64,000 nucleotides of DNA from Myotis daubentonii. Taxonomy: Eukaryota; Chordata; Mammalia; Chiroptera; Vespertilionidae. A model generated the notes under the pieces. It was not told the DNA's origin. It ran no database searches and saw only the letters and a list, made by a program, of their open reading frames with translations. Positions 45,201 through 57,510 of this stretch are shown in pieces (position 1 is the stretch's first letter; each line of letters starts with the position of its first letter). The position numbers were made by a program, and so were the translations under genes. The DNA lies in assembly GCF_963259705.1 (NCBI RefSeq), contig NC_081848.1:49871408-49935407 (forward strand), in the 5' to 3' direction.

Positions 45201-45964
45201 AGTTACACCAATACTCAGCTTTAAAAATTTGCAATGCAATTACCAGATGATGGGCCAGATTTACCTGGGGTGACTTTCAGGAATGTAACCAAAGCATCAG
45301 TCCTATAAAAGGTTGAAAAAAGGTACTTAATTGCATTTATCTGATCTCTGTTAAATGCATCACTAGCTTTTTATTGATTCTTAAGAAAGAGAGACGAGAG
45401 GAATCTGTGCTACCCGCTGGGTGCCAAATGAATAAGCAGTTGGAAGTTTATTACTCCCAGATATGCCACTTGCTTTCCAGATACCCCATTGGGTTTCAAT
45501 TCCATCCCAGCAGTGCTCACCGAGGAGCCTTGGACTTGAACATACAGGTTGGGTGTCTGGGAGGTAAGAGAGGCTGTAACTCTGGGCTGGGATGAGTTAG
45601 GGACCTGGTTGGATAATAAATATGGCCTGAAGTCAAAGGCAAAGCCAGTCCTGGTACCCATGTACCTGGCCTCAGAACTGGTCCAGGAGGGTACACATGG
45701 TGTGGCTGGGGAACCAGAGTCCTTTTCTGGCATTTTCCAAATTGGAGCCTGAGAGAGAGCTCTCTTCATTCTTGGATCATGGCTTTGGAAGGGTGAGAGG
45801 CTGGAGGTGATCATGTTTTCTCTCACAACTTATGGAAGAAGAGCACAGGTGGAGAGAGTGGAGAGATGGGGAGTGAGAATAAGCTAATGGCAACTAGATC
45901 CCTGGGTCAGCTCCTGTGCCAGACCCTGTCATGTGCTGACCACATTCTCCTGCAAAAGTTAGAT
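45201..45964. other. Unclassified DNA
   Basis: No recognised element. A 138-codon minus frame (45410-45826) shows no known domain and overlaps plus frames. Confidence 0.3.
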
Positions 45965-46075
45965 TAGTCAGCTTGATCTGCCATAAAAATAAAAACCATG
46001 GACTGAGTGGCTTAAACAACAGTTAATTTTCTCGGTTCTGGAGACTGAAAAGTCCAAGATCAGGATGTCAACATG

Positions 46076-46274
46076 GCCCTGGCTCGTGTGGCTCAGTTGG
46101 TTGGAGCATCATCCTGTGCACCGAAGGGTGGTGGATTCGATTCCTGGTCAGGGCACGTGCCCAGGTTGCGGGTTTGATCCCTGTATGGGCCATATGCAGG
46201 AGGCAACCGATTGCTGTTTCTCTCTCTCCCTCTCCCTTCCTCTCTCTAAAATAAATGAGAATTAAAAAAAAAAA
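46076..46274 (+). mobile_element. Ves SINE
   Basis: Full-length plus-strand Ves, 'ccctggctcgtgtggctcag' to an A-rich tail. Imperfect 12-bp duplications gatgtcaacatg (46064-46075) and gatggcagcatg (46275-46286). Confidence 0.95.
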
Positions 46275-46352
46275 GATGGCAGCATGATTGGGTTCTCTTT
46301 AGGACTCTCTCCTTGGCTTGTAGACAGCCGCCTTCTTCCTGTGTCCTCACAT

Positions 46353-46354
<2 letters not shown>

Positions 46355-46402
<48 letters not shown>
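46355..46402. repeat. (AG)n microsatellite
   Basis: About 24 AG units. The two overlapping Arg-Glu open frames here are artefacts. Confidence 0.95.
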
Positions 46403-46404
<2 letters not shown>

Positions 46405-46545
46405 TCTGTGTCTCTTCCTCTGCGTAGTAGGCACCAGCCCTATTATGACCTTAATGACTTCCTCACAGGCTCTGTCTCCAAATACAGTCACATCGGAGGT
46501 CAGGGCTCCAGCATATACATTTTACAGGGGGTTACACCCTTCCAG

Positions 46546-48337
46546 TCCTTAACAGGAACGAAGCACTGTTTACCTCAAGCAGCATAAGAGCTGCTGGCTG
46601 AAGGCCCTGAGCTGCCCGTCTCCTACAGGCGTTGCCTCAGCTGAAGAGAGCTGCCCTGTGGGTTATCAATGCCTCAACTCAGGACAACTGGGAAGCATGC
46701 AGGGATAGAGGCTTGGCATCCTCACCCAGCACCGAAGGATCACCCCCGCTTCATTCACTCCCTCCAAGTGGCCTGGGGCCTCTGTCAAGCTCACACCCAA
46801 ATTCTCCTTCTCCCCAGTCCCGCTTCCTTGCCTTCCACTGCCCTCCCTAACAAACTTCCTCCCTGCCCATATTTACCTTAGTTAGAGTCTGCTTCCTGGA
46901 ACCCCCGGGGCTCCTGAAACTGCTTGCTTCTTTACCCTTTTCATCAATTCTGGGAGCTGATCCAGTAATGTGTCCTTATTTTTTGCTTAAATGTTTATAA
47001 AATCAGAGCTTTACATTAGTTATAAAAATAACCCCCCAAACCTAAACCTACTACCAATGGTCTGAGCTGCCTGAAGCACTGATGTGGATGATTCCCAGGG
47101 GGATGTATGGAAGCCACTGCAAAACCTCCTGACTGTACCTGTCCAGGAAACTCACCTGCCTGCCGATGTCTGCTGAGCAATAATGGCTCCTGTTTCTCCC
47201 CCACCTTCCAAATCTTGCAGGAATGTCTCTTATGGGTGGAATCAAAACCAGCACCCTGCTGGCACGGGAATCTGGGAAATGTAGTCTTTTGGTTTCCAGC
47301 AACTGGCCACACAGGAGGAGCTCAGGAGAGCTGAGATGGTATTGAATGCTAACAGTCAGTATCCAGCACAAAATGCATGTGGAAATTAGAAAAACATACC
47401 AACAAAGAAAGCCCTGTGAGGTGTTAAGGAGATAACATTTGTGAATTTTCTTTGACAACGAAAATGTGTGATGCAAATACAAGGTATTTTGTAGCCAGAG
47501 AGGGTTCAGAATCATAGGCAGAATGTTTCAATGAAACAATGCACTTTTTCTAAAAAAAAAAAAAAAAAAATCCAGATAATTGACAATTTTTTTTTGTTTT
47601 AATTTCCTGAATGATTATTTCAAAACTCTTGTGTTAAGGGAGTGACTATATGTGCATTTGTCAGAGAGTATCTGTTTATTGTGTGATGGTTTTGCAGGTG
47701 CAATTTTGTTTTCTTTGTGTTGGTGTGGGAGTCTATGAGTGAGGAAGCCTCTCTCTCTCTGTCCCCCACCCCTGTGTGTGTATGTGTGTGTTCCATTATG
47801 GAGTGTCTCTGTATACATATATTTGTGATCTCTGTTGATGTCTCTGTGTGTCCACTCCAAATTTTAGTAAGGATGTGAGAATCACCTTTCTCAGCACACC
47901 TGAGCTTCTTTTATCTCCTTTCTTTTGGCCACACTATCTGCTTTCTTGCCCAGGAGTGGTTTTTAGACACCAGGAACAAAGGGTCACAATTTGTCATTAC
48001 AGTGAAAAATTGAAGAGACTAGGACCACAGCGAGGGACTTTGATTTAGCTTGGTTTGAGCTATCCAACGAAGAAGCTCTTATAGCACAGCCATGTCAGTG
48101 AAAGGAGATGGAGCCGGGTGTGTGAGTGTGTGAGTGTGCATGTACACGGGTGTGCACACACACCTGGGCTCAGGCTGGGACAGTGCTAATAAAGTCTATC
48201 ATCTATCTATCTATCATCTATCATCTCTCTATCAGAGGGTTTGCCCTAGCTATTTCTGCAGCACTTTCAGAATCCAGGCGAGACCCCTTCATTCCCCTCC
48301 CGATTCCTCTTGCTCTCTGTCTGCCTAGAATCTAGGC
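46546..48337. other. Mostly unique non-coding DNA
   Basis: No gene. Contains A18 at about 47553, CT/TG-rich DNA at 47744-47800 and a (TATC)-rich patch at 48198-48232. Minus frames 47016-47515 are featureless. Confidence 0.4.
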
Positions 48338-48552
48338 CAGCCGTGGGCAAACTATGGCCCACGGGCCGGATCCGGCCCGTTTGAAATGAATAAAACTAAA
48401 AAAAAAAAAAGACCGTACCCTTTTATGTAATGATGTTTACTTTGAATTTATATTAGTTCACACAAACACTCCATCCATGCTTTTGTTCCGGCCCTCCGGT
48501 CCAGTTTAAGAACCCATTGTGGCCCTCGAGTCAAAAAGTTTGCCCACCCCTG
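48338..48552. mobile_element. Non-autonomous hAT, CAGSSGTGGGCAAACT family
   Basis: Termini 'cagccgtgggcaaactatgg' and 'agtttgcccacccctg' are inverted copies. Flanks share TAGGC but the 8-bp duplication is not exact. Internal A12 near 48400. No coding. Confidence 0.88.
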
Positions 48553-48598
48553 TTAGGCCCTAGAATGATGTCTCCATTCCCATTGCCTTGCCCTAGTG

Positions 48599-48810
48599 CA
48601 GTGGTCGGCAAACTCATTAGTCAACAGAGCCAAATATCAACAGTACAACGATTGAAATTTATTTTGAGAGCCAAATTTTTTAAACTTAAACTATATAGGT
48701 AGGTACATTGTTATTAACTTAATTAGGGTACTCCTAAGGCTTAGGAAGAGCCACACTCAAGGGGCCAAAGAGCCGCATGTGGCTCGCGAGCTGCAGTTTG
48801 CCGACCACGG
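48599..48810. mobile_element. Non-autonomous hAT, CAGTGGTCGGCAAACT family
   Basis: Termini 'cagtggtcggcaaactcatt' and 'agtttgccgaccacgg' with a perfect 8-bp duplication CCCTAGTG (48591-48598, 48811-48818). Inside, 'gagccgcatgtggctcgcga'. About 212 bp. Confidence 0.93.
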
Positions 48811-49544
48811 CCCTAGTGCATTGTTCCTCCTGGTGACTGCGGCAGCCTCTTCAGATCACCTCCCTCCCACCTTCAAACCTCTTCTTTTACTTTGAGAAAG
48901 TTCATGTTTTCTGCATATAACCTGAACCCCTGCTTTGCCCCTCCATGGCTCACTGTGTGTAGAAGGAACCCCATTTTTCCATTCCTGCAGCGAGCAGAAG
49001 TGTGCACTTCATGTCTTATCATTCGATAAGTGCTAACTGAGAGGGGCCGTGCCAACCTGAATTGAGTCTGGACACACTGATTCGGGCCTTAATTTCAAGG
49101 AGGAGAGGCATCAAGACTCCTGATTCCATCTCTTCCCCGTTCACACTCCTGGCTGCAGCTGCCGTGGGAAGGCACTGGACACTCTGGGCCACAAGGTGGC
49201 TCTTTAGTGGCGTGGGCTTAACCCAGCTTCGTGGGAGGGCAGCTCTCCCCCTGAGAGTTTTTTTCTGCTTGGGACTGGCTTTTTTGACTTCACAGGTGAA
49301 TCTGGAGAGGACAGAAATTCATCCTCTCAGAGCAGAAAGGTACCCTGCTCTCTAGGCAGCTCCTAAATCATTCTGAAAAGCAATTGGCTGCCACCATTTA
49401 GGCAAGGGCCTTGCCTCTTCCGTCTCTCCCTTTTCCCTTTGTACCATTCGCTTCATTATGAATTAGCTGCATGAGGTTGATCTGCCTGACACGACCTTCA
49501 CTGTATCTCTGGGTGCCGAGAGCCTGGCACAGAATTGACGTTCA
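48811..49544. other. Unique DNA with possible L2 scrap
   Basis: No gene. 'gagagcctggcacagaattg' near 49518 suggests an L2 tail. Confidence 0.35.
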
Positions 49545-49990
49545 GTATTTTGTCATCGTATGAATATGTCAGGTACTGTGCTGATACTGGGATGCAAAGA
49601 TGAATAAGATCCAGACCCTGCCCTGGAGGAGGACAGAGACCAACAATTAAAATGAAACCAACAATTAAAATGCAGTAAGGCCAGGGCTGTGTCAGAGGGG
49701 AACGGGAACGCGATAAGGGAGCCTCGAGGAGTGGAATCTGATTCTGTAGTCAGCAAATATTTCTTGGAAGAGATGACTAAGCTGAGTTTTGAAGGTTGTA
49801 GGAGTTTTCTAGGTGGAAAGTGGTAGACAAGCATTCCAGGTAGAGAGGTCAGCTTGGGCAAAGGCACGAAGGAAGCATGAAGTACCATGGTGTGCTCAGG
49901 GAATTGTAAAGTGTTTAGAGTGGCTGGAGCATAGGGATAAGGAGGCAAATGGTGGGATATAGGCTGGAGGAGGGTCTGGTTGTGGGGTCA
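49545..49990 (-). repeat. L2 fragment
   Basis: 'gtcaggtactgtgctgatac', 'gatccagaccctgccctgga' and 'caaaggcacgaaggaagcat' follow reverse L2. A short duplication 'accaacaattaaaatg' occurs twice at about 49640-49672. Confidence 0.7.
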
Positions 49991-50131
49991 GGGTATCCAA
50001 GTATGACTGTGCAGGCTGTTTGCTCTACAAGGGCACCCGGCTGAGGTGGGGAGCGGGTGCTGAGTTAGAGCTCTGGCTTCACAGAGCAACCATGTGCTGG
50101 CAGCTACATCCTTCCAGAAAAAGCTCTATTG

Positions 50132-50353
50132 CAGCGGTTCTCAACCTGTGGGTCGTGACCCCTTTGGGGGTCGAACGACCCTTTCACAGGGTCGCCTAAG
50201 ACCATTGGAAAACACATATATAATTACATATTGTTCTTGTGATTAATCACTATACTTTAATTAAGTTCAACTTGTAACAATGAAATTGGGGGTCACCACA
50301 ACATGAGGAACTGTATTAAAGGGTCGCGGCATTAGGAAGGTTGAGAACCACTG
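50132..50353 (+). mobile_element. Non-autonomous hAT, internally deleted copy
   Basis: Same family as 26673. Complete termini, but the middle from about 50285 is missing, so 'aacaatgaaa' joins directly to 'ttgggggtcacc'. Flanks CTATTG/CCTATTG are consistent with a worn duplication. Confidence 0.9.
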
Positions 50354-50428
50354 CCTATTGTAATTTGCACAAGGGCTACTATGGGCCAGCAGCGTCTCTG
50401 TGGAGGGCCTTGCAGATCTTGCTCTAAG

Positions 50429-50621
50429 CAGCGGTCCTCAACCTGTGGGCCGCGACCATCGGAAAATACATCCTGCATATCAGATATTTACATTACGATT
50501 CATAACAGAAGCAAAATTACAGTTATGAAGTAGCAACAAAAATAATTTTATGGTTGGGGGTCACCACAACATGAGCAACTGTATTAAAGGCTCGCGGCAT
50601 TCGGAAGGTTGAGAACCACTG
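50429..50621 (+). mobile_element. Non-autonomous hAT, second deleted copy
   Basis: Same family, 75 bp after the previous copy. It has lost a left-interior block, so 'gtgggccgcgacc' joins 'atcggaaaatacatcc'. It keeps the middle that its neighbour lacks. No clear flank duplication. Confidence 0.88.
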
Positions 50622-50642
50622 CGGCTTCACCTCTATCTGGGG

Positions 50643-50823
50643 CGGTGGTTCTCAAACTCTGTGCTTCATAATCACCTGGAGGGTTTGTTAAAATAGAGAT
50701 TGCTAGGCCCCACCTGGAGGGTTTCTGACTTAGTAGGTTTGGGGGTAAGGCCTGCGGATTTGCATTTCTAATATGTTTCAAGTAATGCTGATGCTGATGC
50801 TGCTGGGCCAGGAAACACACTCT
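50643..50823 (+). mobile_element. MER5A (hAT-Charlie)
   Basis: 'cggtggttctcaaactctgt', 'aatcacctggagggtttgtt', 'tagtaggtttgggggtaagg', 'gctgatgctgatgctgctgg'. Confidence 0.9.
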
Positions 50824-52234
50824 AGGATTTCTGGTCTGGGAAATAGGAAGCCATGGGAAAGGGTTAGGTAGGAGAAGCAGAGCCAGGGCCCCAGGTTAGG
50901 AGGATCTGTTTTCTGGGATTAGGCTTTCCCATTCCCCTGTGAACAGTCGGGCAGCTGAATATATATATCAAGGACAGTGGGTGCACAGTACTCCCCATCT
51001 TGTCCTGCCGGGTCAAGGTTAATGGCTCTGTTCATTCAAATGGGAGTTCTACCCAATCCTGCCCCTGCCTAAGGAAGTTTTGCTCACAGATGTTTTAAGG
51101 AGTGGTCATATTATTACAAGAAGTTCACCCCTGAGCTTTTAAATAGTGAGCTCCCATGTGACTTAAATATTTGTTTACTCTTTATTAATTACTCCCTGGA
51201 GAAGCTGGGGACCAGAGAAACTAAATCCACCAACTGAAAGATGAGTCATGCCTAATGGTAAAGTTTCCTTGAAAACTCTTATTATTTTCATAAACTGTGT
51301 GTGTGGGTGTGGGTGTGTGCGCGTGCACAAGCTTGTGTATGGAGAGGGGAGGGGGAAGGAAGGACTGGAACCACAGAGCATCAAGACCTCACACACAGTG
51401 GTAAATGTTTGCTGAATGAAGATGTGACAAATGGCCCGAGCGTGGTGACGGAAAATCCAGTGACAGTGAGTGGGGGACTGTGGCTGCCAGGAAGCTGCCA
51501 GGTGGTGTCTGGCTCTGGCTAGGGTTCAGAACCTTATCTTGGGAAGCCAGACCTTCCAGGAGCCCAGTCCTCTTTTGTGGCCCCTGAGCCTACACATAAG
51601 ATATCCTTTCCTATATAGAGAGAATGGCTGCTCCCTTCCTCCCCTTGGGGCTCAGGCCCTGCCTGCCCTTCCACTGGGGACTGGAGCTGAGAGGTGGTGC
51701 GGGAGAGGGAGCCCATCTCTATTCTCTGCCTGGGATAAGCTAACGTGGAGAGACAGGTGGGGTGAGTGGGTCCTGGGAAGAACATCCAACCCGATGATCT
51801 TCTGCCCATTTCCAACCTCAGCCCAGCCTTTCCCGAGAGCGAAGGCCGCATAGGTGCAGCGACATCTCTATCACTCACTGATTTAGGTTGCCTATTAGGG
51901 AGCCTCATGCTGGCCAAAGGGCTGCCATCCCCAACTAGCTCAACTGTTTCCAAACCAAGACTGTCAGCAGTGTTACTGGGAGAGGGAGAGCCTTGTCAGA
52001 GGCAGTCGGATTCTGCCTCCAGATGTCGAGGAGAAGAGGAGACGGGAGGACGAAAAGACGAGTCTGCTCAGAGGCTGCAGTCAAGACCAGGTTGTTCTTA
52101 ATTAAGCCCGCTCCAGGCAGTACATTTTCATAATCCCCCATTAAAGAGGTCCTAATGTGGGAGTCACTGCGGGAGCTCTGATCCCCTGAGTCAGCACTGT
52201 GCTGTGTCTGAGGCTTCTCAAATCAAAAGGCCAA
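50824..52234. other. Unique non-coding DNA
   Basis: About 1.4 kb with no recognised repeat apart from a GT-rich patch (51297-51325). Opposing frames of 127-139 codons at 51470-51953 overlap and have no features. Confidence 0.35.
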
Positions 52235-52380
52235 TCCATTTCAATTGCTCAGGCTTTCTGAGCACCTGAGATGTGCCCGGCCCTATGCCAGATATTGTAC
52301 CAAGTCTAGAGAGGGACCCGACCATGAATATGGCTTTAGCCTCTGCTACCCAGGGCCTCAACTAGACCCTGACCTTGGAG
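52235..52380 (-). repeat. L2 or MIR-class fragment
   Basis: 'tctgagcacctgagatgtgc' and 'gccctatgccagatattgta' match the reverse L2 tail region. Confidence 0.55.
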
Positions 52381-52779
52381 GAGAAACATGGGCCCAGGAG
52401 CACTTGGTGTGGAGCTACTCCAGGTGGGCTCAGTCTTCCTGTGATGCCAGGAGGCAGTGGGACAGACGGAAGCTTACTGGGTTTGATGTTGGGGGTGTGA
52501 GTTTCATTCATTTAGCAAAATGTTGTTGTCTCATGGCAACCTCTTCCAAAATAGGGGTTGTTTTGCAAGATAGAGAGGTGGATAGCAAACAGCATGTGAC
52601 AGTTCCTCATAAGACATTCCAATTATAACCATGTGCCTGGAGGATGACAGGGTGTTCCGTAAAGATGTAGGTCAGATAGTGGAGAAGCCTTGCTTACGTG
52701 ACCTTTGTGGAAATGTGCAAGGTCATTATGCTGCCATGCAGAGCAGCTCCTCCCACAATGCATTGGAAAACTGGTAAAA
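52381..52779. other. Unclassified DNA
   Basis: No recognised element or gene. Confidence 0.3.
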
Positions 52780-55200
52780 TAGGTAATTACTTCGAAAAAT
52801 GTATCATACAAAAAATGACTCAACAAGAATCAGGAAACTTGACTAGATCTACAACTATTAAATGAACTAGACCAATAAGTAAAAATCTAATTTGAAAGCT
52901 ACTAGACAAAGATGTTTTTATAGGAGAGTGCTAGGAAACCTTAAAAAAAAAAAATCAGATAATCCCTCTTAAACTAATTCAGATAATATAAAAGGAGAAC
53001 ACCTGACCTGATTATCTTCTGCCCGCTTCTGGAGAGGGGAGAGGGAAGGAAGGATTAGAACCACAGAGAAAAGAGAAAAAGCTACTATTCTTAGCTCTCT
53101 AATAAAAATGGATAAGGATAAGAAATAGAATATAGGGTAATAATATTAACATGGGTGCAAAAATCCTAGGTAAACCAGTTGCATTAAGAAAAATATTACA
53201 CCCAAGAATGACTTACTCCTGGAATTGAATGACAGCTCAATATTAAAGAATATGTTGGTGTAATATACCTCACTAACAAATGTAAAGTCATATGATTTTT
53301 TAATGCAGAAAAATTCCATAAATTTATACATCATTTATTTTTATATAATGTATTGTATGGAATTTATAGTATCAACATATTGTCTCTTATTATTAAAATT
53401 ATTAGAAAATCACAAATAGAAAAAAATGATCATGATTAGAGGTAGAGTACCAAAACCCTGAAGTACACCTGGGAGAGCAGACCTAAGATAACTTTGAAGA
53501 AGAAGCAGGTTTGGGAGGAGGTGATATGATGCTTCTCCATCAGATAGCCAGACTTTTTATAAAAACTGTGCATTACCAACAGAGGGATGGAAAATAGACC
53601 AATAGGAGAGCTCAGAAACAGCCCTGTATGCACATGGAGTCTTGAATATGGTAGATGCAGGATTATAAGTTGGTGACAATAGAAGGGACCATCAATAAAC
53701 TAATTACTTCTTTTTATAGAAAAATAAAATTACACCCCACCTTTCACCAAATGCAAATATATATTCCAGGAAGGCTAAAGATATAAATGGAAAAGCAAAA
53801 CTATAAACATTTTGGAAGAATATATGAAGAAATATTTTTATGGCTTTATGATTAAGAAGGAATTTCTTAAGTTATACAAAGCAAAGCCAGAAAAAGATTG
53901 ACAGTGTGGACCACCTTAAAGTGGAAAGCCACACCATAAATTAAATAACGTGACAAGACTCAAGTTGAAAGAAGGCTCATTTCAGAACAAGGAAAATTAG
54001 CATTCAGTATATCTAAAGGACCTATTTACTTATTCTTTTTTTTTTTTTAAAGGACCTATTTAAATCAGAAGAAGAAAAAAGCCAGAAAATCAGGAAAAGA
54101 ATATTAGCAGGCAACTACAGATGGAGGAACCCAAATGACCAATAAACATACAGAAAGATGCTCATGCTCATCCTCACCGGCCAACATTATAGAACAGATC
54201 ACCTCAGGTTGTGGAGAGAATTTGAAGGAGTAGGAACTCATGCACAAATCGGTGAGAGTGCAGATTAATTCAGTGACTTTGGATTAATAGACTGTAAATA
54301 GAATTTATAGACTGTAAACCTGAAGATGTGCATTGTATCAGCCAGTGTTCTGGCTGGAAGCAGCTGGAACACTCAAATTTGGTAATCTGAGGAAAGTGTA
54401 ATAATGGCACTATTTAGAAAATTATGGACAAGGAGCAGCAAAAGCATAAGGAATAGGGTAACCCTGAGGGACAAGTGTTAGTGGGCTGTTGCCACCCCTA
54501 GACCTGAGGGAGGAAGCTGACTGCAGTTACTGGAAACTGCAGACCGAGGTGGCTGTGAAGCGAAGGCTCCTGTGACCTTTAATGGAGGGGCCTATTCAGC
54601 CTGCTGCAATCCCACAGGGAGGGTCTGGGAAAATGAACACCCTGACCTTGATTTCCTCCCTCTTCCAGTTTCCCTTGGGTCCTCTTCCCAAACACAATGG
54701 GAAGCAGAAGACAAGGAAGCCGGCCGATTAGCCCACATAACTCAGCTTCCTGGAATCCACAGCAGGAAAGAAAAGGTGCAGAGAGGCATCTGAAAGAGTG
54801 GGCAGAGGAGGATGACTCACACTTAGGCCCCTTGACCAGCTATTACACTCCTAGGAACACACCTAGAGGAATTCATACGCTTGTACGCAAGGAGATGTGT
54901 ACAAAGTTGTTTGTGACAGCACTGCTAGGGATAGAGAAATGGCATAAGTCGTAGTAACAGTACAAAAACGTGAATAGGAGAAGAACCCCCAACTTCAAGA
55001 TAATGGTAAAGGCTGGGATGGAGGGACGGGAAAGAGATAGGAGTGCTTCAGCTGTGTTTGTACTTTTTTTTTTTTTTTCTCATTTCAAAGTCAAACGGAA
55101 ACAAATGTGGTAAGATGGCAACATCTGCTTAATCTCAGTGGTATGTGAGTTATTTACTACTTAGTCAATTTTATGTATGTTTGAAATATCTCATAATTAA
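52780..55200 (+). mobile_element. Old L1, ORF2 3' part and 3' UTR, interrupted
   Basis: Plus-strand old L1: ORF2-like stretches around 52810-53330, 53700-54300 and 54830-54960 ('agctattacactcctagga'), and a 3' end at about 55140-55195 ('gtttgaaatatctcataatt'). Stops and indels are frequent. About 480 bp near 54320-54800 appear to be another repeat within it. Confidence 0.65.
54320..54800. repeat. Old interspersed repeat nested in L1
   Basis: 'gtatcagccagtgttctggc' and 'cctgtgacctttaatggag' resemble an old LTR-class repeat. Family not resolved. L1-like DNA resumes after it. Confidence 0.4.
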
Positions 55201-55286
55201 AAATTTAAAAACAATAGTGAAAGAAAATGTGAAATGATTTGAGAGGTATTTAGAATGTGAAAAAGAGAGCTAAATGTCACTTATCT

Positions 55287-55491
55287 AGTGCAGAATTTGA
55301 CAAATTCTGTTCTTTAAAGGGCAACCTAGTTTCTCACAACTACTCAATTCTGGTGTTCTGGCATGGACACAGCCATAGGCAGTATACAAGTGAGTAGGTT
55401 GGCTGCGTTCTAATAAAGCTTTATTTAAAAACAGGTGGCCAGTGGATTTGACTCACAGGCTCTAGTTTGCTGAGCCCTGCTATAGAGAGTT
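55287..55491 (+). mobile_element. Charlie-type hAT fragment
   Basis: 'attctgttctttaaagggca', 'ctaataaagctttatttaaa' and 'ctctagtttgctgagccctg' follow an old hAT-Charlie non-autonomous element. Confidence 0.65.
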
Positions 55492-56138
55492 ACTTATCAG
55501 GCGTGCGTCTTTCCCCAAGAATGTGCTTTCAATGAGGCGCTGTGGAATAGCTGCACTCCCAACCTGCAAAGCTACAGATTGACTGACAGCAGTTTGCTGT
55601 TCAGACTCTCCTCACCACCAGTCAAGGTATGGCGGCTGAAGAGTGGGCTCTCACGTGTCTTCATATTTGTTTTGCTGTGGACATTAGCGGCTTTCCCAGG
55701 CTTCATGTCAGCCTGTTTGTATGTATACTTTGGAAGAGCTGAAAGGGCTGCAATCCTAGAGTTACCTCTGATTCATACTAAGCAGAATGAACAAAACGGT
55801 AAAGCATTAGCACATTTTTAAAACACACAGGCATCATGAACAGGCTATTGTGACTTGAAAACCTGGCATATGATTGGGATTATATAGTTGGTTTTATTTT
55901 ATGAGCTTAAATGGAGAGACAGCTTGTGCAGTGGTTAGGGACATGTACTTTGGGCTGATACGGAACCAAAACCTGCCTCATAGTGAACCAAAGCCTGTTT
56001 CAGTTGTCTATTGCTCCAGAACAGTGGCAGTCACCAAGGCTATGAAGATGAACACAGTGAATATACATAGAGTTCCTCACGCTAGTGCTTGGCATAGAGT
56101 AAGTGCTATGCGTGTTTGTTAAAGAAAAAACATACAGG
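55492..56138. other. Unclassified DNA
   Basis: No gene. The 80-codon frame at 55579-55821 has one hydrophobic segment but no recognised family. Confidence 0.3.
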
Positions 56139-56357
56139 AGGCCTGGCTGGCATAACTTAGTGGTTGAGCATCAACCTGTGAATCAGGAGGTCACGGTTCA
56201 ATTCCCAGTCAGGGCCCAGTCAGGGCACATGTGGGGTTGCAGGCTCGATCCTGTGTGGAGTGTGTAGGAGGCAGCCGATCAATGATTCTCTCATCATTGA
56301 TGTTTCTATCTCTCTCTCCCTCTTCCTTCATCTTTGAAATTAATAAAAAAAGAAAAA
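56139..56357 (+). mobile_element. Ves SINE with internal duplication
   Basis: Plus-strand Ves from 'aggcctggctggcataactt' to an A-rich tail. It contains a 12-bp direct duplication (cagtcagggccc) at about 56200-56223. Confidence 0.9.
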
Positions 56358-56629
56358 GATTTGGACTTTGAACTCATTCTTTCAGTTATTCAGCGACCTG
56401 TGATGGAGCCACAGTGCAGGTCTCTGTTAAAGGTGCTGGAGGTGGAGAGTGGGGACAGAATCTGTGTCTTCTGCCAGCATCATGAAACTGTGGCAGGCCT
56501 ACTTGTTAGCTGGCAGGTAGTTGAAATCTCAGACCCTTCACATTCCTGGACACCACGCAATAGGACATGTATTATTCTCTGAGGAAACACAAGATGATTG
56601 TGTGTGTGTGACTTAGAGGAAGGACAATG

Positions 56630-56830
56630 GAAATGCTATGGGGATACATGTGTATAGTTAGTGAGACAGTCATCCGAGGAGGCATTGTGGCAGAAATGAC
56701 GTTTGAGCTGGGTCTTGAAAGGTGAGTAGGAGCTTTTCAGGCAGACTCTGTATGGAAGGGCATTTCCTCAGAGATACAGAAAAATGCAAAGGCCCAGAGG
56801 AACCTTTGGGAAATGTGGGTCGTTTGATAA
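56630..56830 (-). repeat. L2 fragment
   Basis: 'tgacgtttgagctgggtctt' and 'gagatacagaaaaatgcaaa' fit reverse L2. Confidence 0.6.
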
Positions 56831-56924
56831 GAGCAGATAAAGAGGCAGCTCCGGGAATCCTGCCCAGAATTCCCAAGTTACCTTTAGTCATGTGGCCTTT
56901 GGCAACCTCAGATGGTGACACAGA

Positions 56925-57120
56925 ACTTTGAATTCAGATGGAACGGACTTTGAATCTTAGCTGTGGCGTGGGTCCTCTGTGACATAAAATTTCCTCATCT
57001 GTAAAATGGGGATAATAGCATCTTCCTCATAGAAGTAGCTAGAGATGAAATGAAATGATGTAAGAGAAAACACTTGATGGTGTGCTGGGCATGTTGTGGG
57101 TACTTGAAAACAGTAAATGT
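56925..57120 (+). repeat. MIR
   Basis: 'cctcatctgtaaaatgggga' and 'tgctgggcatgttgtgggta'. Confidence 0.85.
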
Positions 57121-57319
57121 TACTCTGTACAGAGCTTCTTTGAGGTGTGTGTGTGTGCACACGAATACAGGAAGATAACAGGCACACAGCAGGGTCTTAT
57201 ACATGGCAACCCTCTTCCCCCTCATTGCTTAATACCCTGTCTGTGATATTGAAATGGGCTGTATCCCAGGGAATAAAAGAAGGCACATTAATATAGAGTA
57301 GAGACAAATCTGGATCCCA

Positions 57320-57510
57320 ACTATAGCTCTGTCACCACCCATATGATTTTGGTGGCAAATTACAACCCTTCTCTGAATCCCCATTTTATTATCTGTAGAA
57401 TGGGAAGTATTAAGACCTAACTCAGAAGGTTGGTATGAGGGCTAAAGGGGGATAATATATCTAAAGTGCTTGGCATGGTTTTTAGGAGCTCAAGAACAGT
57501 TATTGTGATG
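57320..57510 (+). repeat. MIR
   Basis: 'aactatagctctgtcaccac', 'attatctgtagaatgggaag' and 'aaagtgcttggcatggtttt'. Confidence 0.85.

Larger units (their letters stand above)
45965..46545 (-). mobile_element. MLT1-type LTR, split by a Ves
   Basis: 'accatggactgagtggctta', 'gttctggagactgaaaagtc', then after the Ves 'tgtgtcctcacatggcagag' and 'ctctgtctccaaatacagtc' follow reverse MLT1. The (GA)n run at 46355-46402 lies in it. Confidence 0.8.

Noticed and set aside
46313..46587. Arg-Glu repeat open frames
   Set aside because: They are translations of an (AG)n microsatellite inside an MLT1-type LTR.
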